From NCBI GenBank assembly GCA_008729055.1, contig SDUX01000004.1, positions 3,288,172 through 3,352,171 of the forward strand: a DNA stretch of 64,000 nt, written 5' to 3'. The position numbers and the translations under genes are program-made. The notes beneath the pieces are model-generated. The model searched no databases. It saw only the letters and a list, made by a program, of their open reading frames with translations, and was not told the origin of the DNA. The stretch's first letter is position 1, and every line of letters begins with the position of its first letter. Source of the stretch: Pyropia haitanensis. Its lineage: Eukaryota > Rhodophyta > Bangiophyceae > Bangiales > Bangiaceae. Positions 31,777 to 43,688 of the stretch are shown here, piece after piece.

Positions 31777-33123
31777 TTACGCGTACACGTCAAAGCACCA
31801 GCCGTGCACGTCTGGGAGCTCCCCGTACTGAATCCCTCGCACCTGCTTGTACAGCGCCGCGAAGCGCGGCCCCACCACCTCTGGGTCCGCACCGACCGTC
31901 TCGCCAACCACAATGACGTTGTCCTTGTACACGATGCGCGTCACGGCCGTGATGACGACGGCGGTGCCGCAGGCGGCGACCTCGTCAAACTCGCCCACCT
32001 CCCCAATGTCCACCGGCCGGCGCTCGATGACCATCCCCGCGTCGGCTGCGAGCGTCGCGAGCGTCTTGTTGGTCACCGACGGCAGCACCGACGGTGAGTC
32101 GGGCGTCACGTACGTGTTGCCGCGGAGGCCGACAAAGTTGCTCGTGCCAAACTCCTCCACCGACCGCTGGTCCGTCGGGTCGACGTACAGGTTGATCGGG
32201 TAGCCCGCGCGCTTGGCGAGCGTGTTGGGCAGCAGGTCCGCCGCGTAGTTGCCCGCCACCTTGACGTGGCCGACGCCCTTGGGCGCCGCCCGGTCAAAGT
32301 CGGTGGTCACCACCGCGGTGACCGGCGCGGGGCCGCCCGCGTAGTAGTCGCCGACGGGGGTGACGAGGACGAGGAAGGTAAACTCGTCGGCGGGGGAGAG
32401 CCCAATCTTGGGGCCCGACCCGAACAGCAGCGGCCGCACGTAGAGGGAGCCGCCCGTCCCGTAGGGTGGCACGAACTCGACATTCTCCCGCACCGCCGTC
32501 TTGACCGCCGACAGGAAGAGGTCGGCGGGGACTTCGGGGATGAGCAGCCGCGTCGCGGACGAGACCATCCGCTTGGCATTCTCGTCGGGCCGGAACAGTG
32601 ACACGCGCCCGTCAACCATGCGGAACGCTTTGAGGCCCTCAAAGCAGGAGGCGCCATAGTGGAGCGCCGTCGCGCCAATGTGGAGCTTGATGTATGGCTC
32701 GGTGACGAGCTCGGGGGTGGCCGACCACGCGCCGTCGCGGTACGTGTGGCGGACGTAGCAGTTGGTGGGGCGGAACTGGAAGCCGAGCGTCGCCCAGTCC
32801 AGGTTGTCTGCGGGGGGGGGGATGCCATTCGCGGGCGCCGCGCCGCCGGCCGCCGCATCTGCCGCCTCTGCCGCCTCTGCCGCCGCCGCCGTCGCCGCCG
32901 CAGCGGCCTGGTCGGGCGCCGCCATCGTCGCCGCCGCCTGCCGGCGGGTGCACCGGGCGCGCGCCGCGGGCGCCGCCGCCAACCGCAGCGGCACGCCCGC
33001 GCTCCACGCCCGCCGCGGGCGCAGCGACAGCGGGGTGGTGGCGGCCGACCGGGGACCCGCCGCCGCCATCGCCGGCGGCACAACCGCAAAGGCCATGGTC
33101 GTCCCGACCGCGGCGGGCGTCAT
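31777..33123 (-). CDS. Branched-chain amino acid aminotransferase, plastid-type
   Basis: This PLP enzyme (EC 2.6.1.42) interconverts Leu, Ile and Val with their 2-oxo acids. The 448-residue intronless frame starts with about 95 residues rich in Ala/Arg/Pro and poor in acids, a likely plastid transit peptide. The fold-type IV core runs from WATLGFQFRPTNCYVRH, through LHYGASCFEGLKAFR and GTGGSLYVRPLLFGSGP, to the PLP-lysine motif GVGHVKVAGNYAADL (Lys288), and then EFGTSNFVGLRGNTYVTPDS and GTAVVITAVTRI. Length and motifs match plant/bacterial BCAT. It is divergent from AP-1 gamma with a 620-base gap. Confidence 0.94.
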   Translation of the reverse strand: MTPAAVGTTMAFAVVPPAMAAAGPRSAATTPLSLRPRRAWSAGVPLRLAAAPAARARCTRRQAAATMAAPDQAAAAATAAAAEAAEAADAAAGGAAPANGIPPPADNLDWATLGFQFRPTNCYVRHTYRDGAWSATPELVTEPYIKLHIGATALHYGASCFEGLKAFRMVDGRVSLFRPDENAKRMVSSATRLLIPEVPADLFLSAVKTAVRENVEFVPPYGTGGSLYVRPLLFGSGPKIGLSPADEFTFLVLVTPVGDYYAGGPAPVTAVVTTDFDRAAPKGVGHVKVAGNYAADLLPNTLAKRAGYPINLYVDPTDQRSVEEFGTSNFVGLRGNTYVTPDSPSVLPSVTNKTLATLAADAGMVIERRPVDIGEVGEFDEVAACGTAVVITAVTRIVYKDNVIVVGETVGADPEVVGPRFAALYKQVRGIQYGELPDVHGWCFDVYA

Positions 33124-33743
33124 GGCTGTGCCAGGGGGGCGGAGGGGCGCCCGCTACGCGGCCAGGCAGGGGACGGCAGGCGCGGGGGGCTCGAGGCGGC
33201 GCGCGCCACTGCGGTGCCCGCCGGGGCGCAATACGGCAGCGTAACGGTAAAACGGGGGCGCCGAGGAGCGTATTAGTAGCGCGCCGGGGGGCGGGGTCGG
33301 CCCACGCAGGCGCAATCTGCGCGGGCGGCGGGGACGCGTCCGCCCACCCCGCACACACGCCACGGCGGCGGCAAGCGCCGCGGACGGACGCGCAAGCCAA
33401 CGTCGGCTGAGGTGGGCCCGCGCCGGGGACGTGTGGCTTTGGGCGCACGGGAGGGGTCGAAAATTCCAAATCCACCATCACTACATTCAGGCTAAACTTG
33501 GCTGTGAACTATCAACAGGCTTGAGTCTGCAACACGGGCAAGTCCCTCTCACCGAAGGATGTAAGTCAGTCTCAGCTGGCAGTGGGAGTCGAGCGGTGGG
33601 GGTGCCCTTCGCAGGTCCCCGCTTCCGTGTGGGGTACCATGCTCGGCAAGCCCGTGCCCGCCGCCCCTCGCCTCCGCTCCCCCCTTGGGCCGCAACGCCA
33701 TCATTGACTTCCGTCTGCCTCTGTTCGTGGCGGGTCGCTCACC
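33124..33743. other. Divergent promoter region between aminotransferase and AP-1 gamma genes
   Basis: No gene motif is seen in these 620 bases. They presumably hold both 5' regions. Confidence 0.4.
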
Positions 33744-36599
33744 ATGGAGAAGGAGGCGAAGAAGCTGTTTTCCCGGGCCAAGGACTCGCTGTCCAAAGCC
33801 AAGCGCACCTACACCTGCCGGACGCTCAAGTAGGTGCCGCGACCGCCGCTGCGTTGGCCAGGACCGCCACCCCGCATGCGTGGGCGTAGAGAGAGTGCGC
33901 TTGTTCATTCCTTGTGTACCGCGTTCTGTTTGCACTTCCATTTCGCATCGGTTGTTTTTTTTTTCTTGTGCGGCGTTGGCCGTCGCCTAGGCGCGGCGTG
34001 CCGTGGTTGCGTTTGCCGCCGCTTCGGTGGGGCGCGCCATAGTTGGCTGCACCGGTCTGCAGCCCGTGGCTGGCAGCGTTTTGACATGTTTTCTTGCGGT
34101 TCCTCTTGCGCTATGGCGTGTTTTCTGGTGCTCTCTGGAGTGCACTCTGTGCTGCTTCCCCGCGGCGCTTGCAGAGAGGTCATCACTGCGTACCGGGCGT
34201 GCACGTCGAGTGCGGAAGAGCGGGCGCTGGTGAAGAAGGAGTCGGCTCACATCCGGGACCTGTTTAAAGAAGGCGACACGGCGTTTCGGCGACGCAATGT
34301 GGCAAAGCTCCTCTTCTTCCACATGAACGGCTACCCGACCGACTTTGGTCACATGGAGTGCTTGCGGCTAGCCGCGTCGCCCAAATTTGCTGACAAGCGG
34401 GTGGGCGTCTTGGGCCTGACCGTCCTTGTCGACGAGCGCGCCTCCATCCTGATGCTCATGACCAATGGCCTGAAGGCGGACCTGGCGTCGGACGACCCGG
34501 CGGTGGCGGCGCTTGCGCTGACCGTTTTGGGCGACATCGCGACCCCCGAGATGCTGCGGGACCTCACCCCCGAGCTGGTTTCGCACCTGCGCGCCCGCTC
34601 GCCCTACTTGGTGAAAAAGGCGGCGCTGGCCGCGACGCGGGCGGTGCGGAAGCTGCCCCTGGATGAGACGCTGGATATTTGGGATGCGGTGCCAGACATG
34701 CTGGCAATGCGCTCGGACGCGGTGCACCTGTGTGCCAACACCCTCATTGTGGCGCTGGTGGAGCAGGCCGCCGCGGACGGCGGCCGCTCGGGCGAGCCGT
34801 CCCCGCTGCCGGCCCTGCGAGCCGCCTGCCTGCCGGTGGTGCTGCAGAGCCTGCGCGACGCGGTCGCGGGCGGCAAGGGCCAGGTCCACGCTGACGCGGA
34901 TGGGTCCATGGCCGGCGGCGTGCGCAACCCGTTCCTCCAGGTCCAGGCCCTGACCGCGGTGCGCGCACTGGGCACTGGCGCCAGCCACGACGAGCTGCGC
35001 ACCGTCTCTGACGTCCTAGTGGCGGTGGCCTCGTCAACGGATGCGTCCAAGCTGGCCGGCGCCTCGGTACTGTATGAGATGGTGCGCACGGCGCTGGCGC
35101 TCGACACGACTGAAGCAGTCCAGCAGACAGCCGTTGCCGCGCTGGGGCAGTTTCTGGCTCACAAGGACACGAGCGTGCGCTACGTGGCGCTGCAGGAGAT
35201 GGCGTCGGTTGTGACCCGCGGTGGCGCGTGCGCGGCGTCGGTGCGGCAGCAGCGAGCGACCATCTTGGCGTGTGTCCAGGAGAAGGACCCGTCCATACAG
35301 GCGCGCGCAGTCGCGCTGGCGTTTGCTATTGCGGACCGCAGCAATGTGGCGGACATTGCAGGACAGTTGCTTGTGTACGTGCGTGCGCTGAGTGGGGGCG
35401 CCGGCAGCGGCGGCAAGGGCGACACAGGCGCGGCAGCGGACGATGCCGATCCGCCCTCGTTGGCGGCAGACAGCTCTGCCGATGGGGGCGCACGGGTGGC
35501 GGACGCGGCGACCAAGCTGGCCCAGCTTGCAGTCCAGTTTGCACCCTCCCCAGAGTGGCACGTGGACACCCTGACGGCTGTTCTCAAGGCAGTGGACGTA
35601 TTGGCGTCGGAGGTGGTGGTATCCACCTTTCTCGCCTTCCTTTCTGCGGAGCCTCCCGCGGTGCAGGCCTATGCCGCGCGGGTCCTGTTTGAGGCGGGTC
35701 TGGCCTCGTACTCGACGTGCTCGGTGGGCACGCCGCCGTCCTCGCCATTGCAACGAGACAGCGGTGGAGTGTCACGGCGGCAGCCCCGACTGGAGCGCGT
35801 GGCTGCCTACGTCCTTGGCGAGTATGGCCACCTGGTGGTGGTAAATGGCGGCGGCCTTACACCCGCTGCCGCTGCCTCGGCGCTTGCCGGCGTCATCTCG
35901 GCGTGCAAGTGGGCTACCGGGGAGGGCACCTACGAAAGGGGGGGCATGGACGGAGCGTCGGGCGCTTCCACCATTGGCGACGAGATTGGCCAAGTCCGGT
36001 CGCATGCGCTGTCGGCGCTGGTGAAGTTGGCTGTCCGCTCTGCTGACTCTGACTTGCTGTCTGCTGCACGTCGGGCAACCGCCACCCTATCGAACAGCGG
36101 CGACGTGGATACCCAGCAGCGGGCCGTCGAGTACCACGCGCTGCTCGAGGGGCCCCTCAGCGGCGTGGCGTCGGCGGCGCTGGCGCCGCTGCCGCCCATG
36201 GACTACGCCGCCGCCCGTCAGCGGTTGCTCGCGGTGGGCAGCCGCCGCGCGGCGGGGACGTCCATGGTGGCGCATACGGGACTGGTATCCCTTCTGGATG
36301 ACGACTTCTCGGGCGACAGAGGGGGCGCCCCTGCCGCGGCGCCGCCTGCACTTGGGACTGGCGGCGGAGTAGACCTGATGGGTGACGGCCCAGGCACGGA
36401 CCTGATGGCGTTTGATGCGCCTTTGGGTGGTGGGTCGGCATCGTACGGGGGCGGGCAGCCGACGGACCTGCTAGCGTTGGGCCAGTCCACGGACCTGGTG
36501 CTTGCCAACCAACCGTCAAGCGTCCGCCAGCCTGCCGGTCCCAGTGGGGACTTTGCGTCATCGGTGCTGGACGACGTGCTGGGGGACCTCACCATGTAA
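33744..36599 (+). CDS. AP-1 complex gamma adaptin, lacking an ear domain
   Basis: Gamma adaptin is the large subunit of the AP-1 clathrin adaptor at the trans-Golgi and endosomes. Exon 1 (33744-33829) encodes MEKEAKKLFSRAKDSLSKAK; the intron has donor GTAGGT and acceptor TTGCAG; exon 2 (34175-36599) begins EVITAYRACTSSAEERALVK. The adaptin trunk is clear: FRRRNVAKLLFFHMNGYPTD, FGHMECLRLAASPKFADKR, VLGDIATPEMLRDLTPELV, and near its end DTQQRAVEYHALL. After about residue 720 there is a hinge with repeated short acidic motifs (DLMGD, DLMAF, DLLAL, DLVLA). The protein then stops at VLDDVLGDLTM after 836 residues. The C-terminal gamma-ear (GAE) sandwich that normally follows is absent; no continuation is seen before 37.7 kb. 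The trunk carries its own Ala/Gly-rich inserts, so total length alone is not informative. Confidence 0.88.
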
Positions 36600-37724
36600 A
36601 CAAACAGGGCCAGGAGGAGGGCGGCGTCACCCGGGGTGGCGTGAATATAGGTAGAGGCGGGTGCTGCCCTGTAGGCGGATGTCGAGCCCTGTGGCCCTCT
36701 CTTCCGCGAGCGTCACCGTGCTGGAGGGGTCTCCATCGCGTATGCAACGCCATCACGCCAGTGCGATGGCATGGCATCTGACGGCAGGTCGGTGGGGCGG
36801 ACACCCCCCGCCGTGATAGGGAGGTGCGCAACGGTAGTTGCAAGGTCGTGGCGACGCGGCACAGCCTCGGGAGCGGCTCGTGAGTAACAGGGGGGGGGCG
36901 AAGGGATACGCTCCGACAAGCAGTCCTGCCACCTCTGTTCCCACTTCGCCGCTCCACGGTCATGACCGTGGCGGTGGGAAGACAAGGGGCGGGGCGGCGA
37001 CGGCGGCGGCGACAGTCGGCTGTGGCTTTTATTGAGGTGTGGCGGAGTTGCGGCGATAGCGGCCGGTGGGCCTTGCGACCGAAACAAGCGTTTTCAATGA
37101 CTGGGCCGGCAGCTCCAGTGTGCGCTTTGCTCTTCCGTCCCCTACCTCGCTACGGCAGCAGCAGTGGCGTTGGCGGTGGCGTGTGAGGCAGGTCCCTACG
37201 AAAGCGGCCTGCACCTGCCGCTGTCCACGTCGTCGCCTGTCGGCGCCACTCCGCGTGCACGACCGTGTCCGGCACCCCCCACCCAGACCGACTCCCCCGC
37301 TGCCCGCGATTGGCGGGACCGGTCGTGTGTTTGGGTTCTTGTTGACAAAGTTTAGAGAACCGTCCAAGGAAGGCGTGGCCGATTCATGACCGGATGAGGC
37401 CAACAAATTGGCCAATGTGTTCCGCAATCTAAGCAATGTCCTGGATACGCAGTTCATGAACACGAACAACACGAACTAGTGAAAGAAAAAAAACATGGTG
37501 CTTTGGGCCGTGACAATAGGTTGCGACTGATCACTGCATCGCTCGAGTCGTCGACACTCCCCACGTCGGTCCTCACGCGATGCCGTCTGCCCGTCTCTTA
37601 CCTCCCCACCCTCCCACCATCGCCAAGCCCAGCTCCTTTCGCCGTCCCCCCGACCTCTACACGCGGCCTGCCGGCCGTTGGCCGCGGCTCCCTCTTTGCG
37701 GGGCCCACCCCAGCCCGCGGCGGG
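36600..37724. other. Intergenic region between AP-1 gamma and DCAF5-like genes
   Basis: No gamma-ear exon, RNA gene or other coding motif was found in these 1.1 kb. Composition is more balanced than in the neighbouring exons. Confidence 0.45.
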
Positions 37725-38499
37725 ATGCGCGACGACGTGCGGCCCCCGCTCCTCCCCCCCCCCCCCCCCCCCCCCGGCCCCCCCCCGGGGCCGGCCGTCC
37801 CCCTTCCTCCGCGCCTACGCCGCCTCCCAGCAGACGGTCGCCGCCGCCGCGGCGTGGCGCGGCGCCTACCACGCGGCGCTGGCGGCCGCGCCGCTCGGCC
37901 ACGTGCGCCTCCTGTACGCGCACACCGGCTGCGTCAACGACGTGGCGTACGCGCCGGGGTCGGGGCGGCTGCTCGCGTCCGCGTCGGACGACACGCGGGT
38001 GCTGCTGTGGCGGGCGGCGGCGTCGGGGGTGCCGCCAGACGCGACCGCCCCGCCCGCGCCGGGGGGGGTGGGCGGCTGGCGCCCGGGCGTTGGGGGGGGC
38101 GGGGGGGGGACCGCCCGCGCCACGTCGGGCTACACGGGCGCGGGGGTGGTCGTCGCGCCGGTGCGGTCGCCGTCGGTGGTGGCGGCGCTGGCGTCCCACC
38201 ACACCGCCATTGTGTTTCGGGTGGCGTGGGAGGAGGGCGGCGGCGGCGGCGGCGGTCCAGGCGGCGGCGGCGGCGGCGCGGCGCCGACCGGCTCGCGGCT
38301 CGTGTCGTGTGGGGCGGACGGGCTCGTCGTCCGGTGGGACGTGGCGACCGCCGCCGCCGCCGCGGCGGTGACGCCCACCCCGTCGGCGGCGCCCGTCTAT
38401 TGCGTCACCCCGTCGGCCGACGCTGGGGGGGCCGTCGCGGCGGTCGCCGCCGCCGACGGCAGCGTCCGGCTGCTCGACTGGCGCGCGCCCGTCCGCGGC

Positions 38500-38545
<46 letters not shown>

Positions 38546-39401
38546 GCGCGCCGTGCCTCATCCCCCCGTCCACGGCGGCCGGCGAGGCGGTCGGCGCCGC
38601 GTTTGTCCCCGCCGCCGCTGGCGCCACTGCCGGCGCCGGCGTGGTCGTTGCGCACGCGGCGGGCGTGCTGGCGCTCCGCGACGCGCGGGTGCCCGGCATC
38701 CGCGAGCGGGAGGTGCGCGTGTACGACACGGGCACCGCGGGCGGCGTGACGGGCGTCCGGTTCGCGCCGGCGGGGGACCGGTTCGTGGCCGCCCGCCGGC
38801 GGGGCGGCGGCTCGGCCGGGTCGGTCGCGCTGTACGCGCCCGCCCAGTCGACGCCGGTGGCCACGTACGAGGCGCCGGGCTTTTGTCACTCGCTGACCAA
38901 CAAGGCGGCGGTGGTGGGGGGGTATGCCGACGGGCTCGTCGCGTGTGGGAGTGATGACGGGCGGGTGTACGTGTGGGCGCGGGGGGGGGGGGAGGTGCGG
39001 GGGAGGTTTGGGGGGGGGGGGGGGGGTGGGGGGGGATGTGGGCACGCACCGCGCTGGGGGGGGGGGGGGGGGACACCACCGACAGTGACAGCGACGAGGA
39101 GGGGGGTGGCGGCGGGGGGGGGGGGGGGGGGCGGCCGCGACCGCCGGTCGCGGCATGCGCTACTGGTGCCGCCCCCCGCCGGGGGGCGCCGCCGCCCCCC
39201 CCCTGCTGCCGGCCAGGCCGTCTGCCGTGGCGCTGCCCACCCCCGAACTCCATCCGACGGCGGCGCAGGTGCTGGGGGGGGCCCGCTCGGTCGTCAACGC
39301 CGTGTCGTTTCACCCGTCGGGGGACGGGCTCGCCACGTCGGGGGTGGAAAAGGTGGTGCGGGTGTATCGCGTGCGGCCGCCGCCGCGGCCGCCGGGGGCG
39401 C

Positions 39402-39482
<81 letters not shown>

Positions 39483-39730
39483 GCAGCGGCGGCAGCGGTG
39501 GCGGCGGCAGTGGTGGGAGCGGCGGCGGCGGTGGTGGGGATGGCGGGCGGCCGGGTGGGGCAACCCCCGCTGCGCCACGGGGGGTCCCCACCGCGCGGCG
39601 GCGGTCGGCGGCCGACGACGCCGCCGGCCTGGCCGAGAGCCCCGAGACGCTCCGCATGTTTGCCTACCCGTGGGCGTGGGCCGGCACCGTCTCGGACGAC
39701 GAGGCGCAGAGCGACGACACGGACGACGAC

Positions 39731-39772
<42 letters not shown>

Positions 39773-39973
39773 ACGGTCGATGGGACGGATGATACCGACT
39801 ACGTGGGTGCGGCGGACGACGACAACGGCGACGACGACATGGACGACTGTGAGCCGGACGGTGCGGGCGGCCGTGGGGGGGGGAGGGGGGGTGGCCGCTC
39901 GGCCGACGAGTACACCGACGGCGACGGCGGGGGGGCGGCGCCGCCGGGGGGCACCCGCGGCGGCCGCGCGTAG
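37725..39973 (+). CDS. DCAF5-like WD40 protein (DDB1-CUL4 substrate receptor candidate)
   Basis: WD40 proteins of the DCAF5/6/8 type recruit substrates to CUL4-DDB1 ubiquitin ligases. The ATG at 37725 starts MRDDVRPPLL in frame 3; after the C run 37754-37775 the frame becomes 1, then changes again in G runs at 39005-39130 and finishes in frame 2. Blade motifs: HTGCVNDVAYAPGSGRLLAS then SDDTRVLLW; HHTAIVFRVAWEE; LVSCGADGLVVRWDV; GVTGVRFAPAGDRFVAA; VVGGYADGLVACGSDDGRVY. The last block GARSVVNAVSFHPSGDGLAT then SGVEKVVRVY is characteristic of this subgroup (SVVNxVxFxP...SGVEKxxxxW). A Gly repeat at 39406-39480 and an Asp repeat at 39716-39775 lie in the tail. No canonical WDxR box is obvious. 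Frames need correction before use. Confidence 0.75.
39406..39480 (+). repeat. GGC trinucleotide repeat (poly-Gly)
   Basis: Some 25 nearly perfect GGC units within the DCAF5-like gene, encoding a Gly tract between the last WD40 block and the acidic tail. Confidence 0.9.
39716..39775 (+). repeat. GAC trinucleotide repeat (poly-Asp)
   Basis: About 20 GAC codons with single interruptions encode an Asp tract near the C-terminus of the DCAF5-like protein. The frame is maintained through it. Confidence 0.9.
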
Positions 39974-41713
39974 GGGCGGGCGCCCCGGTTGGGGGGCGTG
40001 CCGGCGTCGGCGGCGGGTCGCGCCCGCGACGCGGCGTGCGCCCGCGACGCGGCGTACGCCCGCGCGGCGTGCCGCCCCACGGCCGCCGTCGTCGCGGTAC
40101 GCGCTGCCGCCCGTCGCGGGCGGCGGCAGACACGCCTGCCACGCCCCCCCCGCCCCCCGTGTCCCTGCCCGCCCCCCCCTCCCCTCATCGACGCCACGCC
40201 GCGCCGCTGCGTGCACCGCCCGCCGCGATGGCGGCGCCGCCGCCGCGGGCCACAGCGGCGGCGGTGGGGGGAGGGTCTGGCGCCCGCACGCCGTGGCGCA
40301 CGGCAGGGTCGGCATGCACGAGCCGCCTCCCGGTCCCGCGGCGGACCGTTTTGGGTTGGCGCACTCCCCCGTCGGCCGTGGCGGCCGCGGCGGTGGCGGG
40401 CGCCCCCCCAGCCGCCCGTGCGGCGGCCGGTGCGGCCGCCGCCGATGTCGGTCGCGGCTCCGTGCGGCGGCCGCGCGGCGCCCCCCCCCCCCCTTGCCCC
40501 TCCGCTTACGCGCCGCGGCTGCTGCCGCTGCCGCTGTACCACCGCCGCCCGCCCACGTCCCGCCCCCCCTGTGCATGCCGGCTCTCGGCGGCCGGCACGT
40601 CCACACCCCGGGACGCGCGGTTGTGGTCGTGTCGTGGGCGGACGCGTGCGCCCACCTGCTCAGCGCGTACGCTCGCGTGGACGCCACCAAAGGCGAGGGC
40701 CCAGACTAGAGAGCAGGGTGGCGTCGTTTGGCCGAACCGCGCACGCGTTTGGCGAATGCGCCGTATTACGGTTTCCGAAACCGAACGCGGTTCGGATGGA
40801 TTCAATCGGTAATTTGAATTGTTTCAGAAAAGTTTCTGCGACAAACGATGAAAGCAGTTATGTGATCATCCCCCACAGAGTGAAAGAACGTGCAGCGTCC
40901 GCAGGGCGGGCGGCGGCGGGCGGCGGCAGCGGCTCGGGCGGCGGGGGGGGAAAGCGACGGGGTCGGGGGGGGGGGGCGGGAAGGGTTGGACAACGGCGGG
41001 TATATGCCTATAGGCCATCGAACCGCCGAAAGTGATCGAGCCCCCCACAGTACATGGGTGGGATCACATGTGATCAAACGCAGAGGCACGGCAATTTGGG
41101 CCAGTCATCTTGTGTGATGTTAGAGATAGTGTAATTACAACACATACTTAATTACAAATCACGTGCCCAATCACGCGTTTTCTAGCCGCGCGTGACGTGG
41201 GATCACGCGAAATGTATACAATGGCGACTTCCGTGCTTGAACAACTTTTGTACTGAAAACGTGTTCATGGAAGACGAACCATCGACCCGCAAACTGTCGC
41301 CCTACACACTGCACCACCGAGCGTGGCTGTCGTAGACTCTCCGTGAGGGGCTCTCCCGTGCTGGTTTTCTGGACACCCGCGGGCGTCCCCTTCCCTCCGT
41401 CTCCTCTCTTGCTGTTCCTCTCACTGCAGCTGCTGCCACACCGCTTTATCCCCCGGTCGGTGTCGCCGTTCGTCGCAACCATCTCCAGCCCCTCCCGCCG
41501 CGCGCTCTCCCCCCCCGCCGTGGCTCTCGCCCCCCCCCGCAGCGGCTCTCCCCCCCCCTGCCGGTTGGGTTTACTGCGGCGGGGTGGGACTGGCGGCGGC
41601 CCCCCCCCCGCCGTCGACGAAGACGGCCGACCGCCTTTCAACCCCTCCCCCCCCCCATCGCCCGTCCACCGCAGGGGGGACACGGTGCGCCGTGCCGTCC
41701 GCGGCCGTCGGCG
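39974..41713. other. Intergenic region between DCAF5-like and K+ channel genes
   Basis: The first 730 bases are GC-rich without motifs. From about 40730 to 41340 composition is much more balanced, with A/T-rich patches and small palindromes, for example ACGGTTTCCGAAACCG near 40775 and CGCGTGA(n7)TCACGCG at 41189-41209. No frame in this part is coding-like. It may be a promoter region or an old insertion. Confidence 0.4.
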
Positions 41714-41859
41714 ATGGCATCCCCCCCCTGGCCCGTGACGGAGCGGTCCCGGCTGGTGCGGCACCCGACGGAGCGGCGGAGCGGCAAGGTCAGCCGCGGC
41801 GACTTTGCCGCCCTGGACGTGTGGGCGGATGAGACGCCCGGCGGCGGCGGCGGCGGCGT

Positions 41860-41890
<31 letters not shown>

Positions 41891-43433
41891 CTCGTCCGTT
41901 CCACCACCTACCACCCCCGCCGCCAGGCGCGCAAGGTGAGCCGCTCCCACACCCTCATTGGCGGCCTGCTGGCCGACAGCAGCGGCGATGGCGGCGGCGG
42001 CGGTGGCGGCGGCCGCGGCGCGCCGTCCGAGGCGCACCGGCGGCGGATGGACGCAAAGGCCGCCCGCCTGGGCCTGTCGGCGCGGGCGCGGGAGAAGCTC
42101 CACACCCGCCTGAGCGGCCCGCCCGGGCCGCCCCCGCCCGCCTCGGTGAGCGCCTCGGATGAGGACGGGGAGGTGGATGCGGCGCGCAGTGTGCGGGACG
42201 CGGCGGCCGACGATGTGGACGAGCGCGTCGCGGCGCTGCTGTCGTCGCTGGCCGACGAGGACGAGAGCACCGCCCGGCTGCTGGCGCTGTCGGCCGCCGC
42301 GGTGGCGGCGCACATTGCGACGGCGGTGGTGGTGTACCACGTGCTCGAGGGCTGGTCCTGGACCGACTGCGTCTACTTTACGGTCGTGTCGGTACGTTTG
42401 GCGGCTGTCGGGGGCGCGCGGGAGGGGGTGGGGGGGGGGTGGGGGGCGGCAGAGGCACAAGCGGTGGCGTGTGGATGTGCAGGTATCCCAGAGTGGTACG
42501 GGAGGGTCCTAACCTTGCTGTCTGTGGGTGCTCAAAGACCCCCCTGCTGCTCTTTGCCCTGGAATCGAGCGCGGAACACTGGTGGTTTCTCTCGCGTCAA
42601 CTGGGCGCGGCCGGCTTTTGTTGCCGCTATCCCCTCCCTGCACGCAGCTCCTCACCGTAGGCTTTGGCGACCTCGTGCCGACGCACAACTCGACAAAGGT
42701 GTTTACCTGCTGTTTTGCGTTTGTGTCCATCGCGTTGATTACGGCTGCGCTCAACTATATTATAGGCTTCATTGTCGACCGGCAGGAGGAGATGGTCCTC
42801 GGCAACATATTTGACCGCGAGGCGGCCGCCGACGCGGATGCCGCAACCTCTGCCGGTTCGACCGCGGGCGCGGACGCGGAGGACCCCACCGCGCGTGTCG
42901 CCGGTAAGGCTCAGCTGGCCGACCACATCACCTCTGAGGAGTGGCACCACCTAGCTGTGACGACTGCGCTGTACGTGGTCGTCCTCCTGACGGGTACCGT
43001 CGTCTTTTCCACCCTCCAGGGCCTCTCCATCATCGACTCGGTGTACCTCGTGTGCATGTCGGTCACGACCATTGGCTTTGGCGACCTTGACCCGTCCACC
43101 CCGGCTTCCCGCCTGTTTGCCACCGTCTGGCTCATCTTCTCCACCCTCGGCTTGGCCAAAGTCCTTGGCGACTACACCGACACGCGGCTGCGGGCCAAGC
43201 AGCGCCGTGCGTCGGCGCGGCTGCTGTCGGCCAACTTTACCGAAAGCGACTTTCACATCCTCGACCAGGACGGCGATGGCACGGTCAGCCAGTACGAGTA
43301 CACGCGGATGATGCTGCTCAAGACGGGCAAGTGCGCGCAGGAGGACCTGGACGAGATCCAGCGCAGCTTTGAGCGCCTGGACCGGGACGGCTCGGGCACC
43401 ATTGACCGCGATGAGATGCTGCAAGCTCGATGA
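41714..43433 (+). CDS. Tandem-pore K+ channel (TPK-like) with two EF hands
   Basis: TPK channels are Ca2+-regulated K+ channels of vacuolar or other endomembranes. Exon 1 (41714-42391) and exon 2 (42648-43433; donor GTACGT, acceptor ACGCAG) give 487 residues. The N-terminal cytosolic part has a Gly repeat and a basic KVSRSHT stretch. M1 is ALSAAAVAAHIATAVVVYHV; the first pore ends in SLLTVGFGDLVP, with the intron just before LLTVGFGD. M2 is FAFVSIALITAALNYIIGFI. M3 is TTALYVVVLLTGTVVF; the second filter is SVTTIGFGDLDP; M4 is FATVWLIFSTLGLAKVLGDY. Two EF hands follow with loops DQDGDGTVSQYE and DRDGSGTIDRDE, each with correct Ca2+ ligands. Architecture matches plant TPK1. Subcellular location cannot be read from the sequence. 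Confidence 0.93.
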
Positions 43434-43688
43434 CTCAGGCCGTAGTCACAGCGTCGTGCGGAGGAGGCGTGAAGGGGGGACGCTGTGCGGACGCCGCCGT
43501 GCGTCCTGTATGTATTGCAAAAAAAAGTTGGAATGGGAGGCGCCACGGACATACGCATATACTGGGTGCCAGGCATGGACACGGGAAAAAAGTCCTGTAC
43601 CGTGCAACAACGAGTGTTTCAAGCTCCAAAACCATCGCACCACATGGGTCCCCGGCGCTCTACACGCTACACCGCAGAGCCGCCCTGG

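Noticed and set aside
39406..39775. Regular GGC and GAC repeats as a possible CRISPR-like array
   Set aside because: They are uninterrupted trinucleotide repeats inside a coding frame, without spacers.
41189..41209. CGCGTGA/TCACGCG inverted repeat as a terminator or operator
   Set aside because: A seven-base stem in a eukaryotic intergenic region is weak, and nothing links it to a gene end.
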